From Pseudomonas sp. Ant30-3 (GTDB lineage Bacteria > Pseudomonadota > Gammaproteobacteria > Pseudomonadales > Pseudomonadaceae), in assembly GCF_000690905.1 (NCBI RefSeq), contig NZ_JMCL01000095.1, positions 1 through 45,127 of the forward strand: 45,127 nucleotides of DNA. The letters run 5' to 3'. The position numbers were made by a program, and so were the translations under genes. How positions within the stretch are numbered: position 1 is the stretch's first letter; the number at the start of each line of letters is the position of its first letter. Shown piece by piece: positions 15,891 to 24,562 of the stretch. The notes below the pieces were generated by a model. The model had not been told where the DNA came from, ran no database searches, and saw only the letters and a list, made by a program, of their open reading frames with translations.

Positions 15891-16318
15891 AATTCCGCCG
15901 CAAGCATCGGGAGACTGTGGATATCAACCTCGCGTCGCTGATCGACGTGGTGTTTATTTTGCTGCTGTTTTTCGTCGTGACCACTACGTTTACCCGGGAA
16001 ACCCAACTGCGTGTCGAACTGCCGGAAGCGGTCAGCGGTTCGCCTGCCGAAGACCAGCAGGCCAAACGCCTCGACGTGGCCATCAGCGCTGAAGGTGCGT
16101 TCTCGGTGAATGACCGGGTGCTGCCCAAAAACGATCTGGCAACGCTGATGGATGCCCTGCAGAAAGAATCCAACGGTGACACCGAGATGCCGCTGTCCAT
16201 CAGCGCCGATGGCAAGACCCAGCATCAATCGGTGATCACCGCCATGGACGCCGCCGGCAAACTCGGCTTCAGCCACCTGCGCATGACCACAGTCGAGGCG
16301 GCGCCGCCCGCACCCTGA
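15887..16318 (+). CDS. exbD: ExbD/TolR-family biopolymer transport protein
   Basis: A 143-residue protein with one N-terminal membrane helix (about 18-36) that carries the proton-pathway aspartate in ASLIDVVFILLLFF. A periplasmic domain follows. It is the partner of the preceding ExbB-like channel. The GTG start overlaps the exbB stop by four bases (GTGA), and its own stop shares one base with the lpxK start. This tight packing implies translational coupling through the operon. Confidence 0.92.
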   Translation: MKFRRKHRETVDINLASLIDVVFILLLFFVVTTTFTRETQLRVELPEAVSGSPAEDQQAKRLDVAISAEGAFSVNDRVLPKNDLATLMDALQKESNGDTEMPLSISADGKTQHQSVITAMDAAGKLGFSHLRMTTVEAAPPAP

Positions 16319-17328
16319 TGGCCATGTCCGATCGCTTGCTCGCCGCGTGGTACCAGGGCCATCCGGCCCTGACGCTGCTGCGGCCGCTGGAGTGGTTGTA
16401 CCGCCGTGTGGTGATGAGCAAGCGTCAGCGCTTTCTGGCAGGCGAGGGGCAGATCTATCAGCCGCCGGTGCCGCTCATTGTGGTGGGCAACATCACGGTC
16501 GGCGGCACTGGCAAGACGCCGTTGATCCTGTGGATGATCCAGCACTGCCAGCGCAGCGGTTTACGGGTCGGCGTGGTCAGTCGCGGCTACGGCGCCAAGC
16601 CGCCGCAACTGCCATGGCGGGTCGACGTCGAGCACAGCGCGGCGATGGCCGGTGACGAACCGCTGCTGATCGTGCAACGTACCGGCGTCCCTTTGATGAT
16701 CGATCCCGATCGCAGTCGCGCTGTTCAGGCCCTGCTGGCGAGCGAGCCGCTGGACCTGATTCTCTCTGACGACGGCATGCAGCACTACCGACTGGCCCGC
16801 GATCTGGAGCTGGTGTTGATTGATGCAGCGCGAGGCCTTGGCAATAAACGCTGCCTGCCCGCGGGCCCGTTGCGTGAGCCGGTCGAGCGCCTGCAAAGCG
16901 TTGACGCCGTGCTTTATAACGGCGCCGCTGATGATCGCGATGACGGCTTCGCTTTTCAGCTGCAGCCTACCGAACTGGTCAACCTTAACAGCGGCGAACG
17001 GCGTTCCCTGGATCACTTCCCTCCCGGCCAGGCGCTGCATGCCGTGGCTGGAATCGGCAACCCGCAGCGTTTCTTCACGACCCTCGAAACGCTACACTGG
17101 CAGCCGATCCCCCATGCGTTTGCCGACCATGCTGAATACAGCGCCCAGGCTTTGAATTTCACGCCGTCATTGCCATTGGTGATGACCGAAAAGGACGCGG
17201 TCAAGTGCCGTGCCTTTGCCGCCGCCGATTGGTGGTATCTGGCGGTCGATGCTGCGCCGTCGCCGGCCTTCGTGGCCTGGTTTGATACGCAGCTGATGCG
17301 CCTGTTGCCGGCTCGTCTTTTGCCTTAA
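16318..17328 (+). CDS. lpxK: Tetraacyldisaccharide 4'-kinase
   Basis: A 336-residue inner-membrane-associated kinase that adds the 4'-phosphate to the lipid A disaccharide, an essential step of lipopolysaccharide synthesis. The P-loop is GNITVGGTGKTP (57-68). It is followed by VVSRGYG and DDGMQHYRLARD, which carries conserved LpxK residues. The start overlaps the exbD stop by one base; a second ATG two codons in (16324) is also possible. It lies with kdsB, which makes the Kdo donor added to the LpxK product. Confidence 0.96.
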   Translation: MAMSDRLLAAWYQGHPALTLLRPLEWLYRRVVMSKRQRFLAGEGQIYQPPVPLIVVGNITVGGTGKTPLILWMIQHCQRSGLRVGVVSRGYGAKPPQLPWRVDVEHSAAMAGDEPLLIVQRTGVPLMIDPDRSRAVQALLASEPLDLILSDDGMQHYRLARDLELVLIDAARGLGNKRCLPAGPLREPVERLQSVDAVLYNGAADDRDDGFAFQLQPTELVNLNSGERRSLDHFPPGQALHAVAGIGNPQRFFTTLETLHWQPIPHAFADHAEYSAQALNFTPSLPLVMTEKDAVKCRAFAAADWWYLAVDAAPSPAFVAWFDTQLMRLLPARLLP

Positions 17329-17353
17329 CACTGTCTTTATCCAGGGAATGCTC

Positions 17354-17539
17354 ATGGACACCAAATTGCTCGATATCCTCGCTTGCCCGGTCTGCAAAGG
17401 CCCGCTCAAGCTCAGCGCCGACAAAACCGAGCTGATCAGCAAAGGCGCCGGTCTGGCGTACCCGATTCGTGACGGCATCCCGGTGATGCTGGAAACCGAA
17501 GCCCGCACCCTGACCACTGACGAGCGTCTGGATAAATGA
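17354..17539 (+). CDS. Trm112-family (YcaR-like) small protein
   Basis: A 61-residue protein with the Trm112/YcaR fold signature LDILACPVCKGPL. Only one CPxC pair is present, as is usual in the bacterial branch. Family members in eukaryotes and archaea activate methyltransferases; the bacterial role is not settled. The ATG at 17354 was chosen over the one at 17348 because AGGGA lies seven bases before it and would abut the earlier one. It overlaps kdsB by four bases. This position between lpxK and kdsB is conserved in many gamma-proteobacteria. Confidence 0.9.
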   Translation: MDTKLLDILACPVCKGPLKLSADKTELISKGAGLAYPIRDGIPVMLETEARTLTTDERLDK

Positions 17540-18300
17540 CCACAGCCTTTACCGTCGTCATTCCATCGCGTTACGCCTCTACCCGTTTGCCGGGCAAACC
17601 GCTGCTGCTGATCGCCGGCAAGCCAATGATCCAGCATGTCTGGGAGCAGGCCCGCAAAAGCAGCGCCGAACGCGTGGTGGTTGCCACCGACGACCCGCGC
17701 ATTGTCGAGGCCTGCAAAGGATTCGGCGCCGAAGTGGTGCTGACCCGCGAAGACCACAATTCCGGCACAGATCGGCTGGCCGAGGTCGCCGCCAAGCTGG
17801 GTTTGGCGCCTGATGCGATTGTGGTCAACGTGCAGGGCGACGAGCCGTTGATTCCGCCGAGTGTTATCGATCAGGTCGCAGCCAACCTCGCCGTCCACAC
17901 CGAAGCGCGCATGGCCACCCTCGCCGAGCCGATCGAAGATGTTGACACCCTGTTCAACCCCAACGTGGTCAAGGTCGTCAGTGACCTCAATGGCCTCGCG
18001 CTGACGTTCAGTCGCGCGACGCTGCCCTGGGCTCGGGACGCTTTCGCAAAGAACCGCGAGGTACTGCCGGAAGGCGTGCCGTATCGTCGTCACATTGGCA
18101 TCTATGCCTACCGCGCCGGTTTCCTCCAGGACTTTGTCAGTTGGGGGCCGTGCTGGCTGGAAAACACAGAATCGCTGGAACAGCTGCGTGCCCTTTGGCA
18201 CGGCGTGCGCATTCACGTGGCTGACGCGTTGACCGCGCCGCCGACCGGCGTCGACACTGCCGAAGACCTCGAACGCGTTCGTCGCCTGCTGGAGGCCTGA
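17536..18300 (+). CDS. kdsB: 3-deoxy-manno-octulosonate cytidylyltransferase
   Basis: A 254-residue CMP-Kdo synthetase that joins Kdo to CMP from CTP before transfer to lipid A. The N-terminal nucleotide-binding motif is VVIPSRYASTRLPGKPL, with VVVATDDPRI and VNVQGDEPLIPP further on, all typical of KdsB. It starts in a four-base ATGA overlap with the Trm112 gene and ends in a one-base overlap with the phosphatase gene. Cytoplasmic. Confidence 0.97.
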   Translation: MTTAFTVVIPSRYASTRLPGKPLLLIAGKPMIQHVWEQARKSSAERVVVATDDPRIVEACKGFGAEVVLTREDHNSGTDRLAEVAAKLGLAPDAIVVNVQGDEPLIPPSVIDQVAANLAVHTEARMATLAEPIEDVDTLFNPNVVKVVSDLNGLALTFSRATLPWARDAFAKNREVLPEGVPYRRHIGIYAYRAGFLQDFVSWGPCWLENTESLEQLRALWHGVRIHVADALTAPPTGVDTAEDLERVRRLLEA

Positions 18301-18764
18301 TGCGGGTTTTGTTCGTCTGCCTGGGCAACATCTGCAGGTCGCCCACGGCCGAAGGCGTGCTGCGGCATAAATTGCGTCAAGCGGGGCTGGCCGATCAGAT
18401 CGAAGTCGCCTCCGCCGGCACTGGTGACTGGCACGTCGGCAAGGCGCCGGACAAGCGCAGTCAGGCCGCGGCCCGAGAGCGTGGCTACGACCTGTCGGCC
18501 CAGCGCGCCCAGCAAGTAACGCGCGCCGATTTCTCCCGCTACGATCTGATCCTCGCGATGGACAACAGCAATCTGCGCAACCTCAAGGCCTTGCAACCGG
18601 CCAAGGGCAGGGCAGAGCTGGACCTGTTTCTGCGTCGGTACCAGTCAGAGCGGGATGAAGTGCCGGACCCGTACTACGACGGCGATCAGGGCTTCGAGCA
18701 AGTGCTGGACCTGATCGAGCGTGCAAGCGATTTGCTGGTGGTCGAATTGAAGGGACGTTTATGA
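18300..18764 (+). CDS. Low-molecular-weight protein tyrosine phosphatase
   Basis: A 154-residue phosphatase with the CX5R loop at C7-R13 (VCLGNICRSP). The general-acid aspartate lies in DPYYDGDQGF near residue 122. Such enzymes remove phosphate from tyrosine residues, for example on polysaccharide-export kinases, but no such kinase is in the window. It overlaps kdsB by one base and murB by four. A link to envelope synthesis is suggested only by the operon. Confidence 0.93.
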   Translation: MRVLFVCLGNICRSPTAEGVLRHKLRQAGLADQIEVASAGTGDWHVGKAPDKRSQAAARERGYDLSAQRAQQVTRADFSRYDLILAMDNSNLRNLKALQPAKGRAELDLFLRRYQSERDEVPDPYYDGDQGFEQVLDLIERASDLLVVELKGRL

Positions 18765-19780
18765 GTTTGCAGGTACAGCCGCAGGTATCGCTGAAACCCT
18801 TCAACAGTTTCGGCGTCGACGTGCAGGCCCGTTTGTTTGCCGAAGCCCACAGCGATGCCGACGTTCGCGAAGCGCTGACGTATGCCGCGCAGCACAATGT
18901 GCCGTTGCTGGTGATTGGCGGTGGCAGCAACTTGCTGCTCACTGCCGACGTTCAGGCGTTGGTGTTGCGCATGGCAACGCGCGGAATTCGCATCCTCAGC
19001 GACGACGGCAGCAGGGTTGTGATCGAAGCCGAAGCGGGCGAGCCGTGGCATCCGTTTGTTCAGCACACATTGGCGCAAGGCTTGTCAGGGCTGGAAAACC
19101 TCAGCCTGATTCCCGGCACCGTTGGCGCAGCGCCAATGCAGAACATCGGTGCCTACGGGGTCGAAATCAAGGATGTGTTCGCCGGCCTGACCGCGCTGGA
19201 TCGACAGACCGGCGAGCTGCGCGATTTCACTTTGCAGGAATGCAACTTCGCCTACCGCGACAGCCTGTTCAAGCAACTACCGGGACGCTGGTTGATTTTG
19301 CGGGTGCGTTTCGCCCTGAACCGCGCCGCCCACTTGCATCTGGAATACGGCCCGGTGCGCCAGCGCCTGAGTGAGCAAGGCATCGAGCAGCCAACGGCCA
19401 GCGACGTCAGCCAGGCCATTTGCAGCATCCGCAACGAAAAACTCCCGGACCCGGCGGTGCTCGGCAATGCCGGCAGCTTTTTCAAGAATCCGCTGGTGCC
19501 GGCCGCGCTGGTCACGCAGCTCAAAAGCGAATACCCGGATCTGGTGGCGTATGCACAACCGGACGGGCAAATGAAAATCGCGGCGGGCTGGCTGATCGAG
19601 CGCGCCGGGTGGAAAGGCTTTCGTGAGGCCGATGCCGGCGTGCACAAATTGCAGGCCCTGGTGCTGGTCAACTACGGCAACGCTTCCGGTCTGCAGTTGC
19701 TTGATCTGGCTCAACGCATTCAGAAAGACATCTTTGCGCGTTTCCACGTCGAGCTGGAAATGGAGCCCAATCGGTATTGA
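18761..19780 (+). CDS. murB: UDP-N-acetylenolpyruvoylglucosamine reductase
   Basis: A 339-residue flavoenzyme that reduces UDP-GlcNAc-enolpyruvate to UDP-MurNAc in peptidoglycan precursor synthesis. It starts with the type I MurB pattern LKPFNSFGVDVQA. The FAD-binding segments VIGGGSNLLLT and LIPGTVGAAPMQNIGAYG follow, then the catalytic-serine region NAGSFFKNP near residue 230. It is the last gene of the comEC-murB operon and is followed by a strong terminator. Confidence 0.97.
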   Translation: MSLQVQPQVSLKPFNSFGVDVQARLFAEAHSDADVREALTYAAQHNVPLLVIGGGSNLLLTADVQALVLRMATRGIRILSDDGSRVVIEAEAGEPWHPFVQHTLAQGLSGLENLSLIPGTVGAAPMQNIGAYGVEIKDVFAGLTALDRQTGELRDFTLQECNFAYRDSLFKQLPGRWLILRVRFALNRAAHLHLEYGPVRQRLSEQGIEQPTASDVSQAICSIRNEKLPDPAVLGNAGSFFKNPLVPAALVTQLKSEYPDLVAYAQPDGQMKIAAGWLIERAGWKGFREADAGVHKLQALVLVNYGNASGLQLLDLAQRIQKDIFARFHVELEMEPNRY

Positions 19781-19805
19781 GCGTCTAAGCTTTAAAGACT
19801 GATTG

Positions 19806-19842
19806 AAAAGCCCTGCACGATAGAATTGTGCAGGGCTTTTTT
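19806..19842 (+). terminator. Terminator of the comEC-murB operon
   Basis: The perfect 10-bp stem AGCCCTGCAC/GTGCAGGGCT has a nine-base loop and is followed by six T residues. Confidence 0.93.
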
Positions 19843-20026
19843 GTTAATGCTGGGTTAACTTAGTCCTCTAACGATGCATTCATTTGCTCCACCAAAGGCC
19901 CGGTGTAGACGTTGCCGTCTGCACAAGAGAGCCGTATTAGCCTGAGCCGGTCTGCGTGGTGCCCATCGCGATATCCACGCGGCAGATAGCTCGACCCCAT
20001 AACCGAAACATGATGCGGGCGTGCCC

Positions 20027-20497
20027 ATGATTACCCTCAAACTTAATGGCCAAGACCATCAACTCGATGTCACCGAGGACATGCCGCTGCTCTGGGCAAT
20101 CCGTGATGTCGCCGGTTACAACGGCACCAAATTCGGCTGCGGCATGGGCCTGTGCGGCGCCTGCACGATTCATATCGAAGGTGCTCCTGCGCGTAGCTGC
20201 ATCACGCCGATTGGCTCGGTGATCGGCCAGAATGTCACCACCATTGATAACCTCCACGCTGACCCGGTCGGCAAAGTCGTCCAGCAAGCCTGGCTCGATA
20301 CGGCGGTAGCTCAGTGCGGTTACTGCCAGGGCGGGCAAATCATGTCAGCGACGGCCTTGCTCAAAACCAACCCGAACCCCAGCGACGAGCAAATTGAAGA
20401 AGCGATGGTCGGCAACATCTGCCGTTGCGGCACTTACAACCGCATCAAGACCGCCATCCGCCAGGCCTCCACACATTTGAAGGAGGCCAAGGCATGA
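20027..20497 (+). CDS. Two-[2Fe-2S] subunit of a molybdenum hydroxylase (IorA-like)
   Basis: This 156-residue electron-transfer subunit has a plant-ferredoxin-type [2Fe-2S] site at C38, C43, C46 and C58. A second helical [2Fe-2S] site is in QCGYCQGGQ and NICRCGTYNR. It passes electrons from the molybdenum centre of the next gene product. It resembles the small subunit of isoquinoline 1-oxidoreductase and related aldehyde oxidoreductases. The ATG at 20027 has no clear Shine-Dalgarno; a GTG two codons earlier is the alternative. No signal peptide is present, so it is probably exported together with the Tat-tagged large subunit. Confidence 0.93.
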   Translation: MITLKLNGQDHQLDVTEDMPLLWAIRDVAGYNGTKFGCGMGLCGACTIHIEGAPARSCITPIGSVIGQNVTTIDNLHADPVGKVVQQAWLDTAVAQCGYCQGGQIMSATALLKTNPNPSDEQIEEAMVGNICRCGTYNRIKTAIRQASTHLKEAKA

Positions 20498-22815
20498 GCC
20501 GCTTACCGAACGATTTCGCCCTGAGCAACCTCAGTCGCCGTGGTTTTCTCAGAGGTGTCGGCGCGACCAGCGCGCTGGTGCTCGCAGCCAGTTGGGGATG
20601 GCAGGATGCATTCGCCGACGAGAAAGAAAAGAAATTCGGCGCCGACGGCATGCCCAACGGCTGGATCGATGACCCGAAGGTGTACGTCAGCATTGCCGCA
20701 GACGGCACGGTGACGGTGGTCTGCAACCGTTCGGAAATGGGCCAGGGCGTGCGCACCAGCCTGACCATGGTCGTCGCCGATGAGCTGGACGCCGACTGGG
20801 CGCTGGTCAAGGTGCAACAGGCGCCGGGCGATGAAGTGCGCTTCGGTAATCAGGACACCGACGGTTCACGCAGCATGCGTCATTGGTACGAGCCGATGCG
20901 TCGCTGCGGTGCGGCCGCGCGGACCATGCTCGAACAGGCAGCCGCTGCGCAGTGGAAGGTCCCGGTCGGTGAATGCCGTGCGCAGTTGCATAAAGTGATC
21001 CACCAGCCTTCCGGACGCGAGCTGGGTTATGGCAAGTTGGCTGCGGCAGCAGGTGCATTGGCTGTCCCGGCCAGCAATAGCCTGCGCCTCAAGCAGCCAT
21101 CGGAATTCCGCTACATCGGCAAGGAAAGCAGCCGCGCTATCGATGGCGCCGACATCGTCAATGGCCGTGCAGTCTACGGCGCCGACGTGCACTTTGAAGG
21201 CATGCTCTACGCCGCTATTGCCCGCCCGGCGGTGTATGGCGGCAAGGTCAAATCCCTGGATGACAGCGCGGCGCTGAAAGTCGCGGGTGTGCTGAAAGTC
21301 GTGCGAATCGAAGGTCGTCCGCTGCCATCGGAATTCCAGCCGCTGGGCGGCGTGGCCGTCGTGGCGAGCAATACCTGGGCAGCGATCAAGGGCCGTGACG
21401 CGCTGAAAATCGAGTGGGACGATGGCCCTCACGCCAGTTATGACTCGATCGCCTATCGCAAGGAACTGGAGGCTTCATCGCTCAAGCCCGGCAAAGTAGT
21501 GCGCAACACCGGCAGCATCGACGCCGCCATGAACGACGCCGACAGCACTCTCGAAGCTTCCTATTACCTGCCGCACCTGGCGCAAGCGCCGATGGAACCG
21601 ATGGTCGCCGTCGCCCGTTTCAAGGACGGCGTCTGCGAAGCATGGGCACCCAGTCAGGCCCCGCAAGTCACCCGCGAACGCATCGGTGAACGGCTCGGTA
21701 TTGCGTTCGACAAAGTCACTGTCAACGTGACGTTGCTGGGCGGCGGTTTCGGTCGCAAGTCCAAGCCGGACTTCATCATTGAAGCGGCTGTTCTTGCCAA
21801 GGAATTTCCGGGCAAAGCCGTACGGGTGCAGTGGACTCGCGAAGACGATATCCACTGTTCCTATTTCCACACGGTATCGGCCGAATACCTCAAAGCCAGT
21901 CTGAACAAGGACGGCCTGCCTTCCGGTTGGCTGCACCGCACGGTAGCGCCAAGCATTACTGCACTGTTCGCGCCGGGCATGAACCACGAAGCGGCGTTCG
22001 AGCTGGGCATGGGTTTCACCAACATGGCTTACGCGATCCCCAACGTACGACTGGAAAACCCCGAAGCCGTGGTTCACACGCGAGTCGGCTGGTATCGCTC
22101 GGTGTCGAACATTCCCCACGGTTTTGCCATTCAGAGTTTTGTCGATGAGCTGGCGCACAAGGCCGGCCAGGATCCGCTGAAGTACCAAATCAAACTGCTC
22201 GGCCCGGACCGTCAGATCGATCCGCGCACCTTGAGCGAAGAATGGAACTACGGTGAATCGCCGGAGCGTTATCCGATCGATACCGGGCGGATGCGCGCGG
22301 TTCTCGAAACCGCAGCCAAAGCCGCCGGCTGGGGACGTCAATTGCCGAAGGGTCGCGGTCTTGGTCTGGCCGTGCATTACAGCTTCGTGACTTACGTGGC
22401 GGCGGTGATTGAAGTCGAGGTCAAGGACGACGGCACGTTGATCGTGCACAAGGCTGACATTGCGGTGGATTGCGGTCCGCAGATCAACCCGGAGCGGATT
22501 CGCTCGCAGTTCGAAGGCGCCTGCGTCATGGGCCTGGGCAACGCTGTGCTGGGGGAAATCAGCTTCAAGGACGGCAAGGTTCAGCAAGACAACTTCCACA
22601 TGTACGAAGTGGCGCGGATGTCGCTGGCGCCGAAGGAAATCGCCGTGCATCTGGTTACGCCGCCAGGGGACGTGCCGTTGGGCGGTGTGGGTGAGCCCGG
22701 AGTGCCACCGATTGCGCCAGCGCTGTGCAATGCGATTTTCGCCGCGACCGGCAAGCGTATCCGCGACCTGCCTGTGCGTTATCAGCTGCAAGGCTGGCAG
22801 AAGGCTGACGCCTGA
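20494..22815 (+). CDS. Molybdopterin-binding subunit of a Tat-exported hydroxylase (IorB-like)
   Basis: A 773-residue large subunit of the xanthine dehydrogenase superfamily. A twin-arginine signal (SRRGFLRG, arginines 15 and 16, then a hydrophobic stretch ending near ASWGWQDAFA) sends it folded to the periplasm. Molybdopterin-binding motifs include LGGGFGRKSKPDF and GGVGEPGVPPIAP, where E734 is the expected catalytic glutamate. It starts in an ATGA overlap, with AAGGAGG in the preceding gene. The family oxidises aldehydes or N-heterocycles with water as oxygen source; the substrate here is unknown. No FAD subunit is encoded, so electrons go to some other acceptor. Confidence 0.93.
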   Translation: MSRLPNDFALSNLSRRGFLRGVGATSALVLAASWGWQDAFADEKEKKFGADGMPNGWIDDPKVYVSIAADGTVTVVCNRSEMGQGVRTSLTMVVADELDADWALVKVQQAPGDEVRFGNQDTDGSRSMRHWYEPMRRCGAAARTMLEQAAAAQWKVPVGECRAQLHKVIHQPSGRELGYGKLAAAAGALAVPASNSLRLKQPSEFRYIGKESSRAIDGADIVNGRAVYGADVHFEGMLYAAIARPAVYGGKVKSLDDSAALKVAGVLKVVRIEGRPLPSEFQPLGGVAVVASNTWAAIKGRDALKIEWDDGPHASYDSIAYRKELEASSLKPGKVVRNTGSIDAAMNDADSTLEASYYLPHLAQAPMEPMVAVARFKDGVCEAWAPSQAPQVTRERIGERLGIAFDKVTVNVTLLGGGFGRKSKPDFIIEAAVLAKEFPGKAVRVQWTREDDIHCSYFHTVSAEYLKASLNKDGLPSGWLHRTVAPSITALFAPGMNHEAAFELGMGFTNMAYAIPNVRLENPEAVVHTRVGWYRSVSNIPHGFAIQSFVDELAHKAGQDPLKYQIKLLGPDRQIDPRTLSEEWNYGESPERYPIDTGRMRAVLETAAKAAGWGRQLPKGRGLGLAVHYSFVTYVAAVIEVEVKDDGTLIVHKADIAVDCGPQINPERIRSQFEGACVMGLGNAVLGEISFKDGKVQQDNFHMYEVARMSLAPKEIAVHLVTPPGDVPLGGVGEPGVPPIAPALCNAIFAATGKRIRDLPVRYQLQGWQKADA

Positions 22816-23798
22816 TGGACAGCGTCGATCTGAACGTTCTGCGCAGCGTCCTCGAATGGCGCCGCGCCGGCCAGCGAGTGGTGTTGTACAGCGTGGTTCA
22901 GACCTGGGGCACCGCGCCCCGGGCGCCGGGCGCTATGTTGGCCCTGCGCGAGGATGGCGTGGTGATCGGCTCGGTGTCCGGTGGCTGCGTCGAGGATGAT
23001 CTGATCGCCCGTCTGCACGACGGCCGCATTCCGGCCGACGGGCCGCCGGTGCAACTCATCACTTATGGCGTGACGCGCGAGGAGGCTGCACGTTTTGGTT
23101 TGCCGTGCGGCGGCACCTTGCGCCTGACTGAAGAACGCGTCGGCGATCCGCAATGGGTCGACGAATTGCTGGCACGCTGCGAAGCGCATGAAATCGTTGC
23201 GCGCTCGCTGGACCTGGCGACCGGTGAAGTAACGCTGTCAGCTGCGGACAAATCCGATGCGCTGAGTTTTGACGGCGATACCCTGCGTGCGATTTATGGT
23301 CCGCGCTGGCGGTTGTTGCTGATCGGCGCCGGACAGCTTTCACGTTATGTCGCAGAAATGGCCCGGTTGCTGGACTTCGAGGTATTGATCTGCGATCCCC
23401 GCACCGAATTCGTCTACGGCTGGGAAGAACAGCACGGTCGCTTTGTTTCCGGCATGCCGGATGAAGCGGTGCTCAATATTCAGACCGACGAACGCACGGC
23501 CATTGTTGCGTTGACCCACGATCCGCGTCTGGATGACATGGCGCTGCTGACGGCGCTCGACTCCAGGGCTTTTTATGTCGGTGCACTGGGCTCGCGGGTC
23601 AACAGCCTTAAACGGCGCGATAACCTGGCTCAGTTGGGCTTGTCGGCGGAGGCCATCGGGCGCTTGCACGGCCCGATCGGTCTGCACATCGGCAGTCACA
23701 CCCCGGCGGAAATCGCCTTGTCGTTGCTGGCCGAAATCGTGGCGATCAAAAACGGCGTCGAGCTCAAGCAGAAAAAGCCCTTGCAGGAGGCTGTATGA
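22815..23798 (+). CDS. XdhC/CoxI-family molybdenum cofactor maturation protein
   Basis: This 327-residue protein has an N-terminal XdhC domain (GSVSGGCVEDDLIARL near residues 53-68) and a C-terminal Rossmann domain (LLIGAGQLSRYVAEMARLL, then DFEVLICDPR). XdhC proteins bind the molybdenum cofactor, help its sulfuration and insert it into xanthine-dehydrogenase-type apoenzymes. The start shares one base with the IorB-like stop, and the stop overlaps the next gene by four bases. It is therefore a dedicated maturation factor for the enzyme encoded just upstream. Confidence 0.92.
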   Translation: MDSVDLNVLRSVLEWRRAGQRVVLYSVVQTWGTAPRAPGAMLALREDGVVIGSVSGGCVEDDLIARLHDGRIPADGPPVQLITYGVTREEAARFGLPCGGTLRLTEERVGDPQWVDELLARCEAHEIVARSLDLATGEVTLSAADKSDALSFDGDTLRAIYGPRWRLLLIGAGQLSRYVAEMARLLDFEVLICDPRTEFVYGWEEQHGRFVSGMPDEAVLNIQTDERTAIVALTHDPRLDDMALLTALDSRAFYVGALGSRVNSLKRRDNLAQLGLSAEAIGRLHGPIGLHIGSHTPAEIALSLLAEIVAIKNGVELKQKKPLQEAV

Positions 23799-24391
23799 GC
23801 GAACCCATCGGCGTGATCGTGTTGGCGGCAGGACAGGGCAGTCGTTATCGGCAGGCTGCCGGTGCCGACAAGGATAAATTGCTGGCGGACTGTACCGGGC
23901 GTGACGGCACGATTCGCTCTGTGATCGAGCACGTGCTGATGAGTGTGCCGGTTTCTTTGGAAAAGCGCGTGCTGGTGACGACCGAGGATCGCCCGCAGGT
24001 GATTCGCATGGCGCAGGCGTATGGTTTCGAGATTGTGCTTATTGCGTCTACGGGCATGGGCGACAGCATCGCGGCCGGGGTGTCGGCGTCAGCTCAGTTG
24101 GGTGGCTGGTTGATTGTGCTGGGAGACATGCCGTTTGTTCTGCCCTCAACGGCGGAGCAGGTGCTGGCAGGGATAGCGGATGACGCGATCAGCGTGCCGG
24201 TGCATGTCGGTGAGTTTGGGCATCCGGTGGGTTTCGGGCGCAGCTTCGGTCCCGGGCTGATGGCGCTGTCTGGAGATCGCGGGGCGAGGCCGTTATTTGC
24301 GCATGGCCGAGTATTGGAAGTGACAGTGGATGATCCCGGGGTGTTGTGGGATGTAGATGTGCCTGAATCACTAATCTTCAAACCTGCATAA
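23795..24391 (+). CDS. Molybdenum cofactor nucleotidyltransferase (MocA/MobA-like)
   Basis: A 198-residue nucleotidyltransferase with the signature VIVLAAGQGSRYRQAAG and a lysine in KDKLL. The metal-binding GDMPF follows near residue 110. MocA adds CMP to molybdopterin, the form used by xanthine-dehydrogenase-family enzymes; MobA adds GMP. Because the gene closes an operon for such an enzyme, the CMP form is the likelier product. It overlaps xdhC by four bases and is the last gene before a REP pair and a terminator. Confidence 0.88.
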   Translation: MSEPIGVIVLAAGQGSRYRQAAGADKDKLLADCTGRDGTIRSVIEHVLMSVPVSLEKRVLVTTEDRPQVIRMAQAYGFEIVLIASTGMGDSIAAGVSASAQLGGWLIVLGDMPFVLPSTAEQVLAGIADDAISVPVHVGEFGHPVGFGRSFGPGLMALSGDRGARPLFAHGRVLEVTVDDPGVLWDVDVPESLIFKPA

Positions 24392-24394
24392 ATT

Positions 24395-24490
24395 CCCTGT
24401 GGGAGCGAGCCTGCTCGCGATGGCGGTGAGTCAGCTTGCATCAATGTTGGATGTTAAACTGCAATCGCGAGCAGGCTCGCTCCCACAGGG
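24395..24490. repeat. REP doublet (inverted pair, GTGGGAGCGAGCCTGCTCGCGA class)
   Basis: Two perfect 27-base arms (24395-24421 and 24464-24490) face each other across 42 bases. This is the common Pseudomonas REP class arranged as a REPIN or BIME-like pair. A degenerate copy of the same class is at 44399-44465. Confidence 0.92.
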
Positions 24491-24510
24491 GGCAGCGTAT
24501 TCGCAGACAT

Positions 24511-24548
24511 AAAAAAGCCCCGCCTGGGCTAACCAGGCGGGGCTTTTT
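24511..24548. terminator. Bidirectional terminator between the molybdenum operon and rne
   Basis: The 12-bp stem AGCCCCGCCTGG/CCAGGCGGGGCT has a five-base loop and is flanked by A6 and T5. It serves both convergent transcripts. Confidence 0.95.
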
Positions 24549-24562
24549 AGTGGCCGATGGAA

